Under the pieces are notes generated by a model. That model made no database searches and had not been told where the DNA came from. It worked only from the letters and a program-made list of their open reading frames with translations. The position numbers were made by a program, and so were the translations under genes. From Plotosus lineatus (Eukaryota; Chordata; Actinopteri; Siluriformes; Plotosidae): 64,000 nucleotides of DNA. The number at the start of each line of letters is the position of its first letter. The first letter of the stretch is position 1. Positions 33,956-45,119 of this stretch are shown piece after piece. The DNA lies in contig CM045733.1 in NCBI GenBank assembly GCA_024760905.1, forward strand, positions 35,171,501 to 35,235,500, read 5' to 3'.

Positions 33956-34387
33956 AAACAAACCCTTTGAATATGGCATTATTTTGGGGGCTTTCTGAAA
34001 AAAAATGCTGTCCAGAAAGTTGGTCACCTGTTGTTTTAACTGCCCGTTCATTTTTATTGTAGTTAAAACACGCCCACATAAAACATACATGAAGTGACAT
34101 AATAACAAGGAACACATATCTTTACATGTATAAATACAAAGACTACATTTTTCAAACCATCACACACTGAACACTGTAACACCTCTACTCTAAAAAAATA
34201 AAGAATCAAAATGATCTTATCAGATGCAATTCAAGGAGGCACGGATATTAACTATGCAATACAAGCAAATACAAATCAAGTGAATATTAGAGTTTAATCA
34301 ATGACTTTGGGAAGAAGCCGCTGAATTCTTTCTACATCAACTGCATAAGTTTATAATGGCACACACTATTACCTTGAATCTCTGGAA

Positions 34388-36400
34388 CAGGGGTCATCAC
34401 CCTTTTTGAAACGGATGGCTACTTCTTGGGTACCAATTAATGTGAAGGGCTACCAGGTCGATACACACTTGTGACATAACAAATTTGCTTAATTTACCTT
34501 TAATTATATGTTATTATTAATAGTTAAATGATATTCATCTATGTCAGGGGCCGGGAACCTTTTTGACTAAGAGGGCCAAAAAAAAAAAAACAATTTTTAA
34601 ATCTCATCCTCTAAGAGCCAAATATATTTTTTAATACTGAGACCAACAATTTTAGAGTATAATACGACTCTAAATTTATTTTAAACGACATTGTCATAAC
34701 GAAGTTATTTATTAATAAGAAAAATACTTCTTACTATTAATGCGACTTCTGGTGCTGCATAGTTTTGCTTATAGCTTTGTAGACTGGTTGATACGTGCTG
34801 AGGTTCATCTTCATGCAGGCGTTTAGGCTTCCATCTATTACGTGACCGCAAGTTGGTCTTGATGCTTTTCAGATGTGAGAAGAAGCTCGCGTGCACATGT
34901 GGAGCCAAACAAGGTCGGTTCCACTCACATGCTGCAGTGTTTATGTGACAGGAAGCACGTCCCATATAGCGGTCAACCCCTAAGATTAATAAAGAGTGAG
35001 AAGCAGGGGTCCAGGGGGCGCTAGCCCCGGTCAGGTCCAGGACGACACCCTGGTGGGGTGTGTGTAGGGGAGAAAATTTTGGTTTTAAGGGTTTTTAAGA
35101 GTGATTTTTAAGCCATGTCATGCAAGTTTTATATGTAATGATTAAACACAGACATAGGGGGCAAAATACAGAATTACACACGCCTTTAAGATTTAATAAT
35201 GTAATGTAAACGAAATCTTCAATGAAAGAACTAATGAAATATGAAGTGTAAACTAATAACATATATACAGTATCAAAAATAAGGTTACCTGAAGTAAAGT
35301 ATTAATTGTAACATTTCTCTTTTTTAAGTTTTATCCAAATAATTCTTCATAATAATCTTTGCTGTCTGTGCTCATAGATAGCATGTATCATATGCGGCAA
35401 CCTTGCAACTACACAATTAGTTTACAAACTGAAATTAATTAACCATGTTAACAAATCTACTCATATAGATGGCAAGTATCCTGTGCAGTAACATTGCAAC
35501 AACACATGGAATTACAAACTGAAACTTAATAACAATGTTTACAATTACTAAACCTACATTTAACTACATTAGTAAATGAAAACATAATCTGAGCAAGCTT
35601 CACAACCTTTAGTTTTTAAGTGCGCGTATGTATCTAATTTTATGGTAAAGGATCCCACAGCCAGAAGCAGAAAGAGAAGCTGTATGTTTACGTGAAAGAC
35701 ATAGCCAATGGCATTTGCTCGCGGAAATTATATCCTTAAAAAATAAAACAAATAATAAAATTGGGAAATAATTTTATTAATGCTTGAGATTTTAGACACC
35801 TTGCGTGAGAGATTGAGGAGGAGATGAATTTTTGAATTGAGGAGACTCACACTTGATGCGTGAGAGTTGACAAGTATGGTTCCAATCAGCTGGTCTGCGG
35901 ATTGACAGTTTTTTAGTTTTTTCCTGTCTGTCCGTTTGTGTTTTGCTTGCCAGCTCTGCTTGGCTTCTTGCACATGAGCTGATCAAAACGAGTAAATTCA
36001 CCTCTTTACCCAAAAACAACTCGTGCAGGCTGTTGCATATAATCCAATAAAATAAGAGTTTCAGGGTATCGGCCCCACCCACACACTGGAGTACAGAAAG
36101 GACTGGCTCTCCACTGCGCGCCACAGCAACAAGTGGCATTGAAAAGCGTGAGTTTTATTTATGGTTTTGTTTTATTTGATGGCTTTTTTCTATATTTTTA
36201 TTTAAAGGACAGTGAAATTATGTATTAGTTATTCTGTTAAGAAAGGCCACCTGATTTATCTGAGAGCCAGATGCAGTCATCAAAAGAGCCACGTCTGGCT
36301 CAGGAGCCATAGGTTCCTGACCCCTGAACAAGCTCATGGGCGACTCATGTTGTCCTTGTGGGCGACCTGGTGCCCATAGGCACCATTTTGGTGACCCCTG
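34388..36400. mobile_element. hAT-type element, host of a second hAT
   Basis: The ends are CAGGGGTCATCACCCTTTTT and, in reverse complement, CAGGGGTCACCAAAATGGTG. An 8-bp duplication, CTCTGGAA at 34380-34387 and CTCTGGAG at 36401-36408, flanks it, as expected of hAT transposition. The outer sequence (34388-34544 and 36327-36400) is a short non-autonomous element; the rest is the nested hAT. Confidence 0.85.
34545..36326 (-). mobile_element. Nested hAT element with transposase remnant
   Basis: The ends are CAGGGGCCGGGAACCTTTTT and, in reverse complement, CAGGGGTCAGGAACCTATGG. No 8-bp duplication is visible, so one edge may be deleted. On the minus strand, 34965-34725 encodes the end of a hAT transposase: HASFFSHLKSIKTNLRSR in one register, then after a frameshift SLNACMKMNLSTYQPVYKAI and QHQKSH before a stop. 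Frames at 36139-35728 are unrecognised. A GC-rich stretch at 35000-35060 is unexplained. Confidence 0.75.
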
Positions 36401-36571
36401 CTCTGGAGCATAATGACGTCCTGAAATGGTCCTCAGCATGGTGGATTTTGGCAGTTTTCAGCAGGCCAAGACAGAGTTATACTGTATTTGATCGCTTCAT
36501 GAAATGACAAAATATATAATTATGTTTGCCAAAACATTTCACTATATTTTCCACATACCAATTGTTGTCAT

Positions 36572-36645
36572 GATAAGATAAAGTCTGTTGGACTCTTTAC
36601 ACCCGAGCCAAGTGGCTCATCAGGCCGGTCCTTATCCCGGTTTCA
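36572..36645 (-). mobile_element. SINE-C, 5'-truncated insertion
   Basis: Only the 3' 74 bp (GATAAAGTCTGTTGGACTCT, GGCTCATCAGGCCGGTCC) are present, between GTTGTCAT at 36564-36571 and 36646-36653. Truncation at the head side with a target duplication is the mark of target-primed reverse transcription. Confidence 0.8.
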
Positions 36646-36820
36646 GTTGTCATATGAAAAAATATATTTCTCAGTATGATAGGAACCAAGATCCTCTGCA
36701 CCATCACAAGCATGAGTTGAGGTTGAAGAGTCCGTAACAGTGTTAACACAGATACAAAAGAAAATGTCACATCCTGGAAAATTCCCCGCATCTCCAGTTT
36801 TCCATTAGGAATTGGTATGA

Positions 36821-37076
36821 GCCCCAGTGCAGCTGACTGGGTTATCAAAGGCCGGCCATGTCTCTCACTGTCTATGGTGTGAGGTATAAAAGAACCATTG
36901 CTGACTTTTGACCAGAGTAGCTGCAAAGCCGTCAACGTGTTTCCGCCCTGCGATGGCCTGGCGAGCTTTCCAGGGTGTACTCTGCCCTCGCCCAGAGTCG
37001 GCTGGGATGGACGCCAGCCTCCCCGCAACCCTAATTAGGATTAAGAGGTTACAGAAAATGAAGTGATGAACTGAAA
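36821..37076 (+). mobile_element. SINE-A, 5'-truncated insertion
   Basis: The copy begins inside the core (CAGTGCAGCTGACTGGGTTA) and keeps a good tail (CCTAATTAGGATTAAGAGG). TGGTATGA at 36813-36820 and 37077-37084 is the target duplication. Confidence 0.8.
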
Positions 37077-37189
37077 TGGTATGAAGCTGTGATGAGACTG
37101 AGTTCCAGTCACAGTCCTGGCAGGTGAATACCTGGTTTCAAGATCAAAGTCTTTCTCATGAGAAGAAATATATTCACGACTAATGAACA

Positions 37190-37600
37190 AGAATTTCACC
37201 CCCCCCCCCCCCCCGATATTTTCTCACTAATTTAGTCATATCCAATTTCCACCCTTCAGGTATTGTTTTCCCCATCACACGACCACCACCTCCCAGGGAG
37301 GGGCGAAAGCATGCACAAGTCCCCTCCGTGACATGCAGTGATAGTCACCCACTTCTTTTTGAGCTATGGTGCCATGCGTATTTGGGGACGGTTTAACATA
37401 CTCAGAGGGAAAGTGCCATCCACTCCTTGTGCGAATGAGTTCACAGATGCCCATGATCGGCTGGCGATCGCAGTGAGTGATACAAAAGTGAGCATATGCC
37501 GTCCCTCCCATCCATGAGAGCTCAGCCAATTAGGTCCCATGGACCCCTGGCCACAGATGGCTGTGTGCATTAAACCAGATTCGCATATGTGATCTTGGGG
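37190..37600 (-). repeat. Dispersed repeat, copy 2 (homologous to 15872-16125)
   Basis: Besides the blocks shared with copy 1, this longer copy has a 16-C run at 37199-37214 and in reverse TTGGATATGACTAAATTAGT and GAGAAAATATCGG, a pattern common at the end of a teleost multi-copy repeat. The two overlapping minus frames are not recognised as proteins. Confidence 0.55.
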
Positions 37601-37689
37601 TTAATAGTCACACACCTTGTTGAAGTGCCACTCGTGAGCCCAGAATTTCGCATTGTTAATATGTCTTTGTGCACTGTTACATCCGATCA

Positions 37690-37757
37690 GCAGTGAGATT
37701 GAGATGGTTTGGACATGTACAGAGGAGGGATAGTGAGTATATTGGCAGTAGGATGCT
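37690..37757 (+). repeat. RTE LINE fragment, sense strand plus
   Basis: TTGAGATGGTTTGGACATGT, ACAGAGGAGGGATAGTGAGT and ATTGGCAGTAGGATGCTG are the reverse complement of 53674-53735 in RTE copy 3, so this short piece is in the opposite orientation to the three large copies. Confidence 0.75.
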
Positions 37758-37761
37758 GTGA

Positions 37762-38440
37762 GCAGCCCCATCACTAAAGTAGATGACCTTTTGCAGATCA
37801 GGGATGCTTTGCTGCAGTCTGGGAGTGACATTTGATATGAAACAATGAACAGCCGTTGTGTCGTGTTTAAGGCTGTCTGATATAACTGCCAAACTGTCAC
37901 ACTTTAGGTCTTCACCATCCCTTAAGTAAACAGCAAAGAGGTGGATCACGGCTTGACTATTGTCCCAATGCTGTCCTCGTACAGCATCCTGCACTATAAA
38001 ACTATCATTTTCCGTGAAGTCAAACAGTATGACTGCGACGTTTGGTGCAAATTCCTTTTTCGGCAACCTTAGATAGGAAGCCTGTGATTTAATGACCTAG
38101 TGATGGTGTCGTAGCTGATCAAAGGCATCAAATACAACATCAAGGAATTCCTGCAGAGGTTGTTGCAGTGAAACAAGCAAAGTTCTGCAAGTATGAATTC
38201 ACTTTTAAACTTTTGTATCATCTAATCAAAACTGTCTCATGACGGTAGCAGATGATGTCATCACTAGAAAATGCTAATCTAGTTTGCCACTCTAGTAGTC
38301 TTCTATCAGAAGTAGGATAACTGGCAACAGTAGATACACTTTTCTGCCTAGAATATGTAACCTTATGGCAGTCATCCTTTAAAAACAAACCAATCTTGCA
38401 AGTATTTTGTTCTATCTTCCATGATACAAGGTTTAACAAT
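37762..38440 (-). pseudogene. Relic of an uncharacterised DFxEN/SDGAA protein family
   Basis: The frame 38066-37762 encodes KEFAPNVAVILFDFTENDSF, IVQDAVRGQHWDNSQAVIHLF, DSLAVISDSLKHDTTAVHCF and LQKVIYFSDGAA. This order (DFxEN, VVQD, HWxNxQxxxHP, ISDxLxHDT, YFSDGxAxQYKN) is that of a large uncharacterised family, abundant in invertebrates and some fish, which I believe is transposon-borne. Upstream, in shifted registers, HHH.VIKSQASYLRLPKK and pieces at 38439-38218 look like its amino-terminal part. The chain is cut after SDGAA, next to an RTE fragment. Confidence 0.55.
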
Positions 38441-38839
38441 GTCTGACTTCCAGATCAGAGTTGAGAACATATATAGTATAGCAAAAAGAATGTGTTTTTT
38501 TTTTTTTTTTTAATCATCCCCTTGTTTAAATCTTTCACTTTATATTTGGAAACTGTGGAACTTTTATTTTAACTGAAATAATCTAAGTAAAGTAGTGGGT
38601 GTTATCAGAGTTTGGATGGACACAGGAAGAAGTTTCAATTTGTGTAAAAAATGCATTTTGTTGCAGCTGGGAAAGGGTTAATCCCTTAATATGTTTATAT
38701 AATTATGTATATTGTGTTAATATCATATATTAATCTCTCCAGAGATCAATGGCTTTCTGGTATACCCATATAATTAAATTGATCTATGAGTCGGCACAGA
38801 TTTAAAAAAAAAAGTGCCATGTTTAAAGGCTTGATTTAT

Positions 38840-38985
38840 AGTGAAGGAGATTGATAAGCAAAGTCATTTTCTTAATTAAAGTTTGACAAAAGTTGACTGC
38901 TGATGGGGGAAAAGCTCATTCCAGCCATCATGTGCCCACATGGTCAACTCATGGCCTGAAGTAGGGGGTTAGAAAGGGCAATTTT
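38840..38985 (-). repeat. Inverted dispersed repeat, arm 2
   Basis: Reverse complement of 33810-33955, with AGTGAAGGAGATTGATAAGC, AACTCATGGCCTGAAGTAGG and GGGTTAGAAAGGGCAA. Continuation at 38990-39340 (CACATTTAGGACCCCCCG, ATGTGGTCCCCAGAAATGCT) may belong to the same unit. Confidence 0.7.
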
Positions 38986-39351
38986 GTTCCAGGGTCACAT
39001 TTAGGACCCCCCGTACTCTCTATCAAACCTCCCAGTGCTCTGAAACCCTCCAAATACATAGTAGGGTTCCCAAATATGATAAAGTAATTAAAACCCTATC
39101 ATGACAAATACTTTCCAAGATATGGACCCCCAAAATGTCAAAAAAAGGTTTACTGCATCATAAAAACAAAACCCCCCAGCTTTAAAGGGTTAATATCTCG
39201 GAAAGTACCTTACCTATGCTCATTTTAAGTGCAAAGTTTGATATACATACATAGAGGAATGCACAGGCCTTCATCAACCTTAAAAGAAATGATGTGGTCC
39301 CCAGAAATGCTGATCCCAAAAGTGGGTGTGGCACCCAAATTTTGAAGTGAG

Positions 39352-39372
39352 TATGTATGTATGTATGTATGC
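39352..39372. repeat. (GTAT)n microsatellite
   Basis: Five GTAT units. Confidence 0.85.
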
Positions 39373-39842
39373 AGTTGTGGGATATTGTATACCATACAAA
39401 TAAGGCTGGATAAAAAAAATCCCAATTTCTGATGAGAAGTGATGATGAAAACCTAAATGTGGCATGCAGAGGTTTTTGTTTCTTTTTTTGAATAGAGAAA
39501 TTGGATGACTATCAAAGTCCAAAAGCTAAATTTAGGAAAGGTGACCATACAATGCACCCTAGATGACTTTTACATGTGCATTTAACATGCAATAAACTCA
39601 AACTCTAAACAGCTGTCTGTATCAGCACAACAGCAGCCAGCAACTAACACAGAATCGCCTTCTGTGTCATTTTTATCATTAAAAAAAAAAAGATTCCAGG
39701 TGCAGGCACTGAAAAGCCTCCTGGAAGCTAACAGACTCCCAAAATGGAATGGACTCCTGAAAGAGGGAAATTAATGTGAATTAAATTTAATTCAATTTGA
39801 AGAATGATGATCATAAGTGATCATCATCACACACACACGAAC

Positions 39843-40046
39843 ATCCAGTGTAGCTCACTTGGTTATCAAAGCCTGGTCATGTCTCTCACTGTCTATAGTT
39901 AGAGGTATGGAAAAAGAACCACTGCTGACTTTCATCAAGAGTAGACTGCATAGTGTCAGTGTTTTCAGCATGTTTTTGTCCTGCGATGTCCTAGTGAGCT
40001 GTCCAGTGTGTACTTCACTCACCCAGTGTCAGTTGAGATTGTCCCA
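39843..40046 (+). mobile_element. SINE-A fragment, both ends missing
   Basis: Core (CACTTGGTTATCAAAGCCTG) to CCCAGTGTCAGTTGAGATTG; the tail is cut at the junction with RTE copy 2. Confidence 0.7.
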
Positions 40047-40054
40047 GGCTCGGG

Positions 40055-42851
40055 ACCTCAACATTTTCATCTCTGCTACCTCCAACTCTGACTCCTGTCT
40101 TTTCTCCAGGGCCACTGCCTCTAAACCATACAACATTGCTGGCCTCATCACTGTCTTGTACACGTTTCCTTTCATTCTTGCCGATCCTCTCCTATCACAC
40201 ATCACACCGGACACTTTTCTCCATCCATTCCAACCTGCCTGCACGCGCTTCTTCACCTCTTTTCCACACTCTCCATTGCTCTGGATTGTTGAGCCTAAGT
40301 ACTTAAAATCCTCCACCTTCTTTATCTCTGCTCCCTGTAACCTCACCGTTCCTCTTGGGTTCTTGTCGTTCACACACATGTATTCTGTCTTACTGAGACT
40401 AACCTTCATTCCCCTCCTTTCCAGGGCATACCTCCACCTCTCTAGATTTTCCTCCACTTGTTCTCTGCTCTCACTACAGATCACGATGTCATCTGCAAAC
40501 ATCATAGTCCATGGAGATTCTTGTCTCACCTCATCTGTCAGCCTGTCCATTACCATAGCAAACAAGAAGGGGCTGAGAGCTGACCCTTGATGCAGTCCCA
40601 CCTCCACCTTGAACTCTTCTGTCACACCGACAGCACACCTCACCACTGTCTTACATCTCTCATACATGTCCTGCACCACTCTAACATACTTCTCTGCCAT
40701 TCCAGACTTCCTCATACAATACCACAGTTCTTTTCTCAGCACCCTGTCATGCTTTCTCCAGATCCACAAAGGCACAATGCAGCTCCTTCTGACCTTCTCT
40801 GTACTTCTCTATTAACATCCTCAAAGCAAACACTGCATCTGTGGTGCTCTTTCTTGGCATGAAACCAAACTGTTGTTCACAAATGCTGACTTCTGCCCTT
40901 AGTGTAGCTTCCACTATTCTTTCCCATAACTTCATTGTATGGCTCATCAACTTTATCCCTCTGTAGTTGCCACAACTCTGCACGTCTCCCTTGTTCTTAA
41001 AAATGGCCACCAGCACACTTCTCCTCCCTTCCTCCTGCATCTGCTCACTTTCTAAGACCTTGTTGAATATTCTTGTCAGAAAATCTACTGCTACCTCCCC
41101 TAGACACTTCCATACCTACACTGGTATGTTATCATGACCAACTGCCTTTCCACTCTTCATCCTCTTCAATGCCCTCCTCACTTCACCCTTCCTAATTTTT
41201 GGTACTTCCTGGTCCTCAATGGTCACTCCTGCTACTCCTTTTTTCTCTCTCATTTTCCTCATTCATCAGCTCTTCAAAGTACTCTTTCCATCTTCCCAGC
41301 ACACTTCTGTCATCAGTCAATACATTTCCCTCTTTCTCCTTTATCACTCTACCTTGCTGCACGTCTTTCCCATCTCTATTTCTCTGCTGTGCCAACCTGT
41401 ATAAATCATTTTCTCCCTCCTTACTGTCCACCCTATCATACAAGTCATCATACGCCCTCTGTTTGGCCTTTGACACTGCTACCTTCGCCTTACACTGTGT
41501 CTCCCTGTACTCCTGTTTACTCTCTTCAGTCCTCTCTGTGTCCCACTTCTTCTTAGCTAACCTCTTCTTTTGTACACACTCCTGCACTTCCGCATTCCAC
41601 CGCCAAGTTTCCTTATCTACTTTCCTTCCAGAGGACACACCAAGTACTCTCCTACCGGTCTCCCTGATCACATTGGCTGTGGTTGTCCAGTCATCTGGAA
41701 GCACTTCCTGACTACCCAAAGCCTCCTTGAAGACAACACGTCACTCTTCCTTTTTCAGCTTCCACCACTTTGTCTTCTGCTCTGCCTTTGCCTTTTTCAC
41801 CTTCCTCACCATCAGCGTCATCCTGCACACCACCATCTTATGCTGTTTGGCAACACTCTCACCCACTATGACTTTGCAGTCACTGACTTCCTTCAAATTA
41901 CATCGCCTACACAAGATGTAGTCTACCTGTGTGCTCTTACCTCCGCTTTCATAAGTCACCCTATGCTCCTGTTTCTTCTTGAAGAAAGTATTCACCACAG
42001 CCATTTCCATCCTTTTTGCAAAATCGATCAACATCTGTCCTTCTGTGTTCCTGCCCGGGATACCAAACCTGCCCATCACTTCCTCGTCCCCTCTGTTGCC
42101 TGTACCAACATGTCCATTGAAGTCTGCCCCAATGACCACTCTTTCACCTCTGGGGGTATTCCTCATCACTTCATCTAACTCACTCCAGAATCTCTCCTTC
42201 TCTTGTAGCTCACATCCTGCCTGTGGGCACTAACAACATTGAACATCACGCCTTCAATTTCTAACTTGAGACTCATCACTCTGTCTGACACTCTTTTCAC
42301 TTCTAGAACATTCCTGACAAACCCCTCCTTCAAGATGACTCCTACTCCATTTCTCTTCCCATCCACACCATGAAAAAACAGCTTAAACCCTGCTCCTAAG
42401 CTTCTCGCCTTGCTACCTTTCCACCTGGTCTCCTGAACACACAGTATCTCCACCTTCCTCCTCCGCATCATGTCAGCCAGCTCTTTATCTTTTCCTTGCA
42501 TAGTTCCAACATTCAAAGTCCCTACTTTTAGTCCTAGGCTCACGCATTTCCTCTTCTCTCTCTGCCTACGGACACGCCTCCTGCCTCTCCTTCTTCGAAG
42601 TCTTCGACCAACAGTTGTCCAATTTCCATCAGCACTCTGTTGGTTGACAGCACTGATGGTGGTCGGTGTTAACCCGGGCCTCGACTGATCCGGTATGAGC
42701 TTTGTTTTGACCATTTACATGAGAAATGTGGCAGAAGATTTACGCCGGATGCCCTTCCTGTCGCAACCCTCTGCATTTATCCAGGCTTGGGACCGCCGTG
42801 AGGGGGAGAGACACTGGTTAGTGCCCCCCCCCCCCCACCTCATGGCTGCAT
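40055..42851 (-). mobile_element. RTE-clade LINE copy 2, 3'-deleted
   Basis: It aligns with copy 3 from the 5' terminus (42851) to 40055, which corresponds to copy 3 position about 53820, so the last 0.3 kb at the 3' end are missing. Loss of the 3' end is unusual for a LINE and implies a later deletion that also cut the adjoining SINE-A. Frames are scattered: endonuclease start at 42714-42175, endonuclease 42169-41741, linker 41719-41216, RT 41040-40747 and 40775-40055 (FADDIVICS intact). Small deletions at about 42230 and 41725 shift the frame relative to copy 3. Confidence 0.9.
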
Positions 42852-42936
42852 TAGGTACATTAGGCTAATTAGCTGTTGCAAATTGCCCCTCCTCTTAAAT
42901 ATAAATGGTTGTGGTTTCCTACAAGAGACTGTAGAG

Positions 42937-43210
42937 CAGGGGTGTCAAACTCATGCCACAATGAGTCATGTGGCTGCAGGTTTTTATTTCAACCAAGCAG
43001 CAGCACACCTGACTTGCCCATTTAAACAAACGGTTTGAGTCATCAGGCAGTTGATTGGTCAATCTGTGTGCTCTGTACAGAGACTGACCAATCAACTGCC
43101 TGAAGACTCAGATCAGTTGTTTAAATGAGCCGAGTCAGGTGTTCTGCTGCTTGGTTGAAACAAAAACCTGCAGTCACATGGCACTTTGTGGCATGAGTTT
43201 GACACCTGTG
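42937..43210. mobile_element. Palindromic hAT-like MITE
   Basis: The two halves, each about 135 bp, are near-perfect reverse complements from CAGGGGTGTCAAACTCATGC inward to GACTGACCAATC and CTGTACAG at the centre. The CAGGGGTGTCAAACTCA end is common in fish hAT MITEs. Flanks CTGTAGAG and ATCTAAAT only loosely resemble each other, so the target duplication is unproven. Confidence 0.85.
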
Positions 43211-43229
43211 ATCTAAATGCTTCTCTCTT

Positions 43230-43568
43230 CTGGTTCCAAGGTGGAGGAATTAAATTCCTCTGGATGTCCACACAGCTGAGTCAATGGGTGTCTTCAAACC
43301 ATGGCTGAAAACCTACCCTTTTTTTGGTAGTACTTAAAATAGCACTGTGCTTTACATACACACAAAATAAATGAATAAATAAATTAAAAACATTCCCAAC
43401 ACCTACCCACAGACTTTGACTGGTGATATACTTAAGCTATGCCGTGACAAACCAGTAGAACATATTCACAGATCATTAATTATGAATGTATTCACTGATT
43501 ATTATATGAACATTAAAGTAAGTTTCTCTGGACAAGAGTGTCCGCTAAATGCTGTAAAAGTAAATATT
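43230..43568 (+). mobile_element. L2-like LINE, 3' end only
   Basis: It keeps the carboxy-terminal coding tail (GGATGTCCACACAGCTGAGT, CTTCAAACCATGGCTGAAAA, CCTACCC) and ends in CTCTGGACAAGAGTGTCCGC, TAAATGCTGTAAAAGTAAAT, the same end type as the L2-like element at 18420. Confidence 0.7.
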
Positions 43569-43589
43569 TAATGTGTAATGAAATCAGTC

Positions 43590-43900
43590 TGTAATATGCT
43601 CCAGCATGGTGATGCACAAGATTACGTCCATGAACACATGGTTTGCCAAAGCTAATGGAGACGTCAAGTGTCTTACATGTAGCCCCAACCTCAACCGAAT
43701 ACCCTTGGGATTAACTGGAAGGTTGACGCACTCCAGAACTCCTCATTCAACATCAGAACCTGATCTCATTAAAGCTTTTGTAGCTAAATGACCATGAATC
43801 TCAATAACCTCATCCAATCAACAGAAAAGCCTTCCAAAAAAGTGGAGGTTATCATTCCACCAAATACAAGGGTTTATATCTCGAATCAGATGTTCAACAA
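43590..43900 (+). repeat. DNA-transposon-like dispersed fragment
   Basis: CCCCAACCTCAACCGAATAC, CCTGATCTCATTAAAGCTTT, GTAGCTAAATGA and AGCCTTCCAAAAAAGTGGAG, GTTATCATT follow the order of a repeat frequent in teleost DNA. The family is not named. Confidence 0.45.
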
Positions 43901-43904
43901 GGAC

Positions 43905-44820
43905 ATATGGATGTGGTAGTCAGGTGTATACACACACTACAGCCAGGTGATACAAGTGATCAATTCCCTAGATTCATTGACCAATGTTTTTTTTTATTAT
44001 TCATTATTATTAATATTATCTTAATAATCACATTAGAAAATGTTGTAGTTTTGTTAGCTGTAAATTTCCCTGTAGCTTGATTAAGCCCCCGTAGCATATT
44101 TTATACAACAGGTCTGTTAGAGAAAATTGGGCAAATTCCTCAGACAGTTTTGGGAAGATCTGTTCACGGTGTGCTTCTCCTTCGTCCAGCATCAGATGAG
44201 ATGGGGTGCTGGATTGCTGATCCCAAGGTCGGATGTTTGAGCCCCACTATCACTAGGTTGTCACTGCAGTAGTCACAGGTAGAAAACAGTAATAATAATA
44301 ATAATAATACAGGATTGCTCCAAATATTGATTGAAAAAGACATCCACTGTAATCACACCACAATACATGTATGTAGTGCATGATAAATGGAGATACATAA
44401 ACACAAGTTTGATTCCTTTACTTTTAAATGACATTTCTTTCCCGTTACATTTCTTTGTGCATGCACAAGTTTTACTGATTTTCTATCAATCACAAGCAAT
44501 GGAGATACTTTATTTTTTCATATACGTACTAAAACACCTCCTGGATAGTTAGAGCTTTTGAAAGGTTTTTATATGGCAAGGTCTTCTTACTCATTGAAAG
44601 GGATGAGATTGGTGAGAAATTGTTTTATAGTAGTCTTCAGAGTAGTCACAACATTCCAACTTCAAATGGACATCTCACTTTTTTACCCGACATTCCACTT
44701 TGAGACGGATGCTACAAGTTTATAAGATGTTCAATGTTATTAACTTCACCTGTCAATAATGATGTTTTTTAATGTTACAGCTGACAGTTTAAGTATATTC
44801 ATGAGTAGTTCTGCATAAAT
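43905..44820. other. SINE head fragment and (AAT)n; otherwise nothing seen
   Basis: 44198-44275 is a SINE-A head (GGGTGCTGGATTGCTGATCC, CAAGGTCGG). 44290-44310 is an AAT microsatellite. No exon seen. Confidence 0.5.
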
Positions 44821-44844
44821 TATGCTTGAACACATGCATTCTAA

Positions 44845-45118
44845 AATGTTCACTTACTCACCAAGCTGCTTGATCCTGCTAGGGTCACGCAGAGGCTTTC
44901 CTCATACAATAGTGGGCGAAGGCAGGGTATACCATAAACAGCTCGTCAGACAATTGTACTTCAAACGCAACCATTCACACGCACCTCTCGGTTTAATTTG
45001 GAACAGCCAGTTGGCCTAACGTCTTTGGACAGTGGGACAAAAGCCACACAAGCACGGGGCCCAGAAAACAAACCCAGGGCCTTCTTGCTGTGAGGTAGAC
45101 ACGTTAACCACTGAGCCA
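44845..45118 (-). mobile_element. SINE-B copy
   Basis: Reverse order: head with GTGGTTAACGTGTCTACCTC, ACAGCAAGAAGG, GTTTGTTTTCTGG, then CGTGCTTGTGTGGCTTTTGT, and tail CGAAGGCAGG/AGCAGGATCAAGCAGCTT. The copy is somewhat shortened in the body. Confidence 0.75.
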
Positions 45119-45119
45119 T

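Noticed and set aside
39817..40590. 257-codon plus-strand open frame
   Set aside because: Antisense of RTE copy 2 joined to SINE-A sequence; low-complexity Ser/Leu/Pro content and no domain.
42937..43210. 8-bp hAT duplication at the palindromic MITE
   Set aside because: CTGTAGAG and ATCTAAAT agree at only half the positions, so no duplication is claimed.
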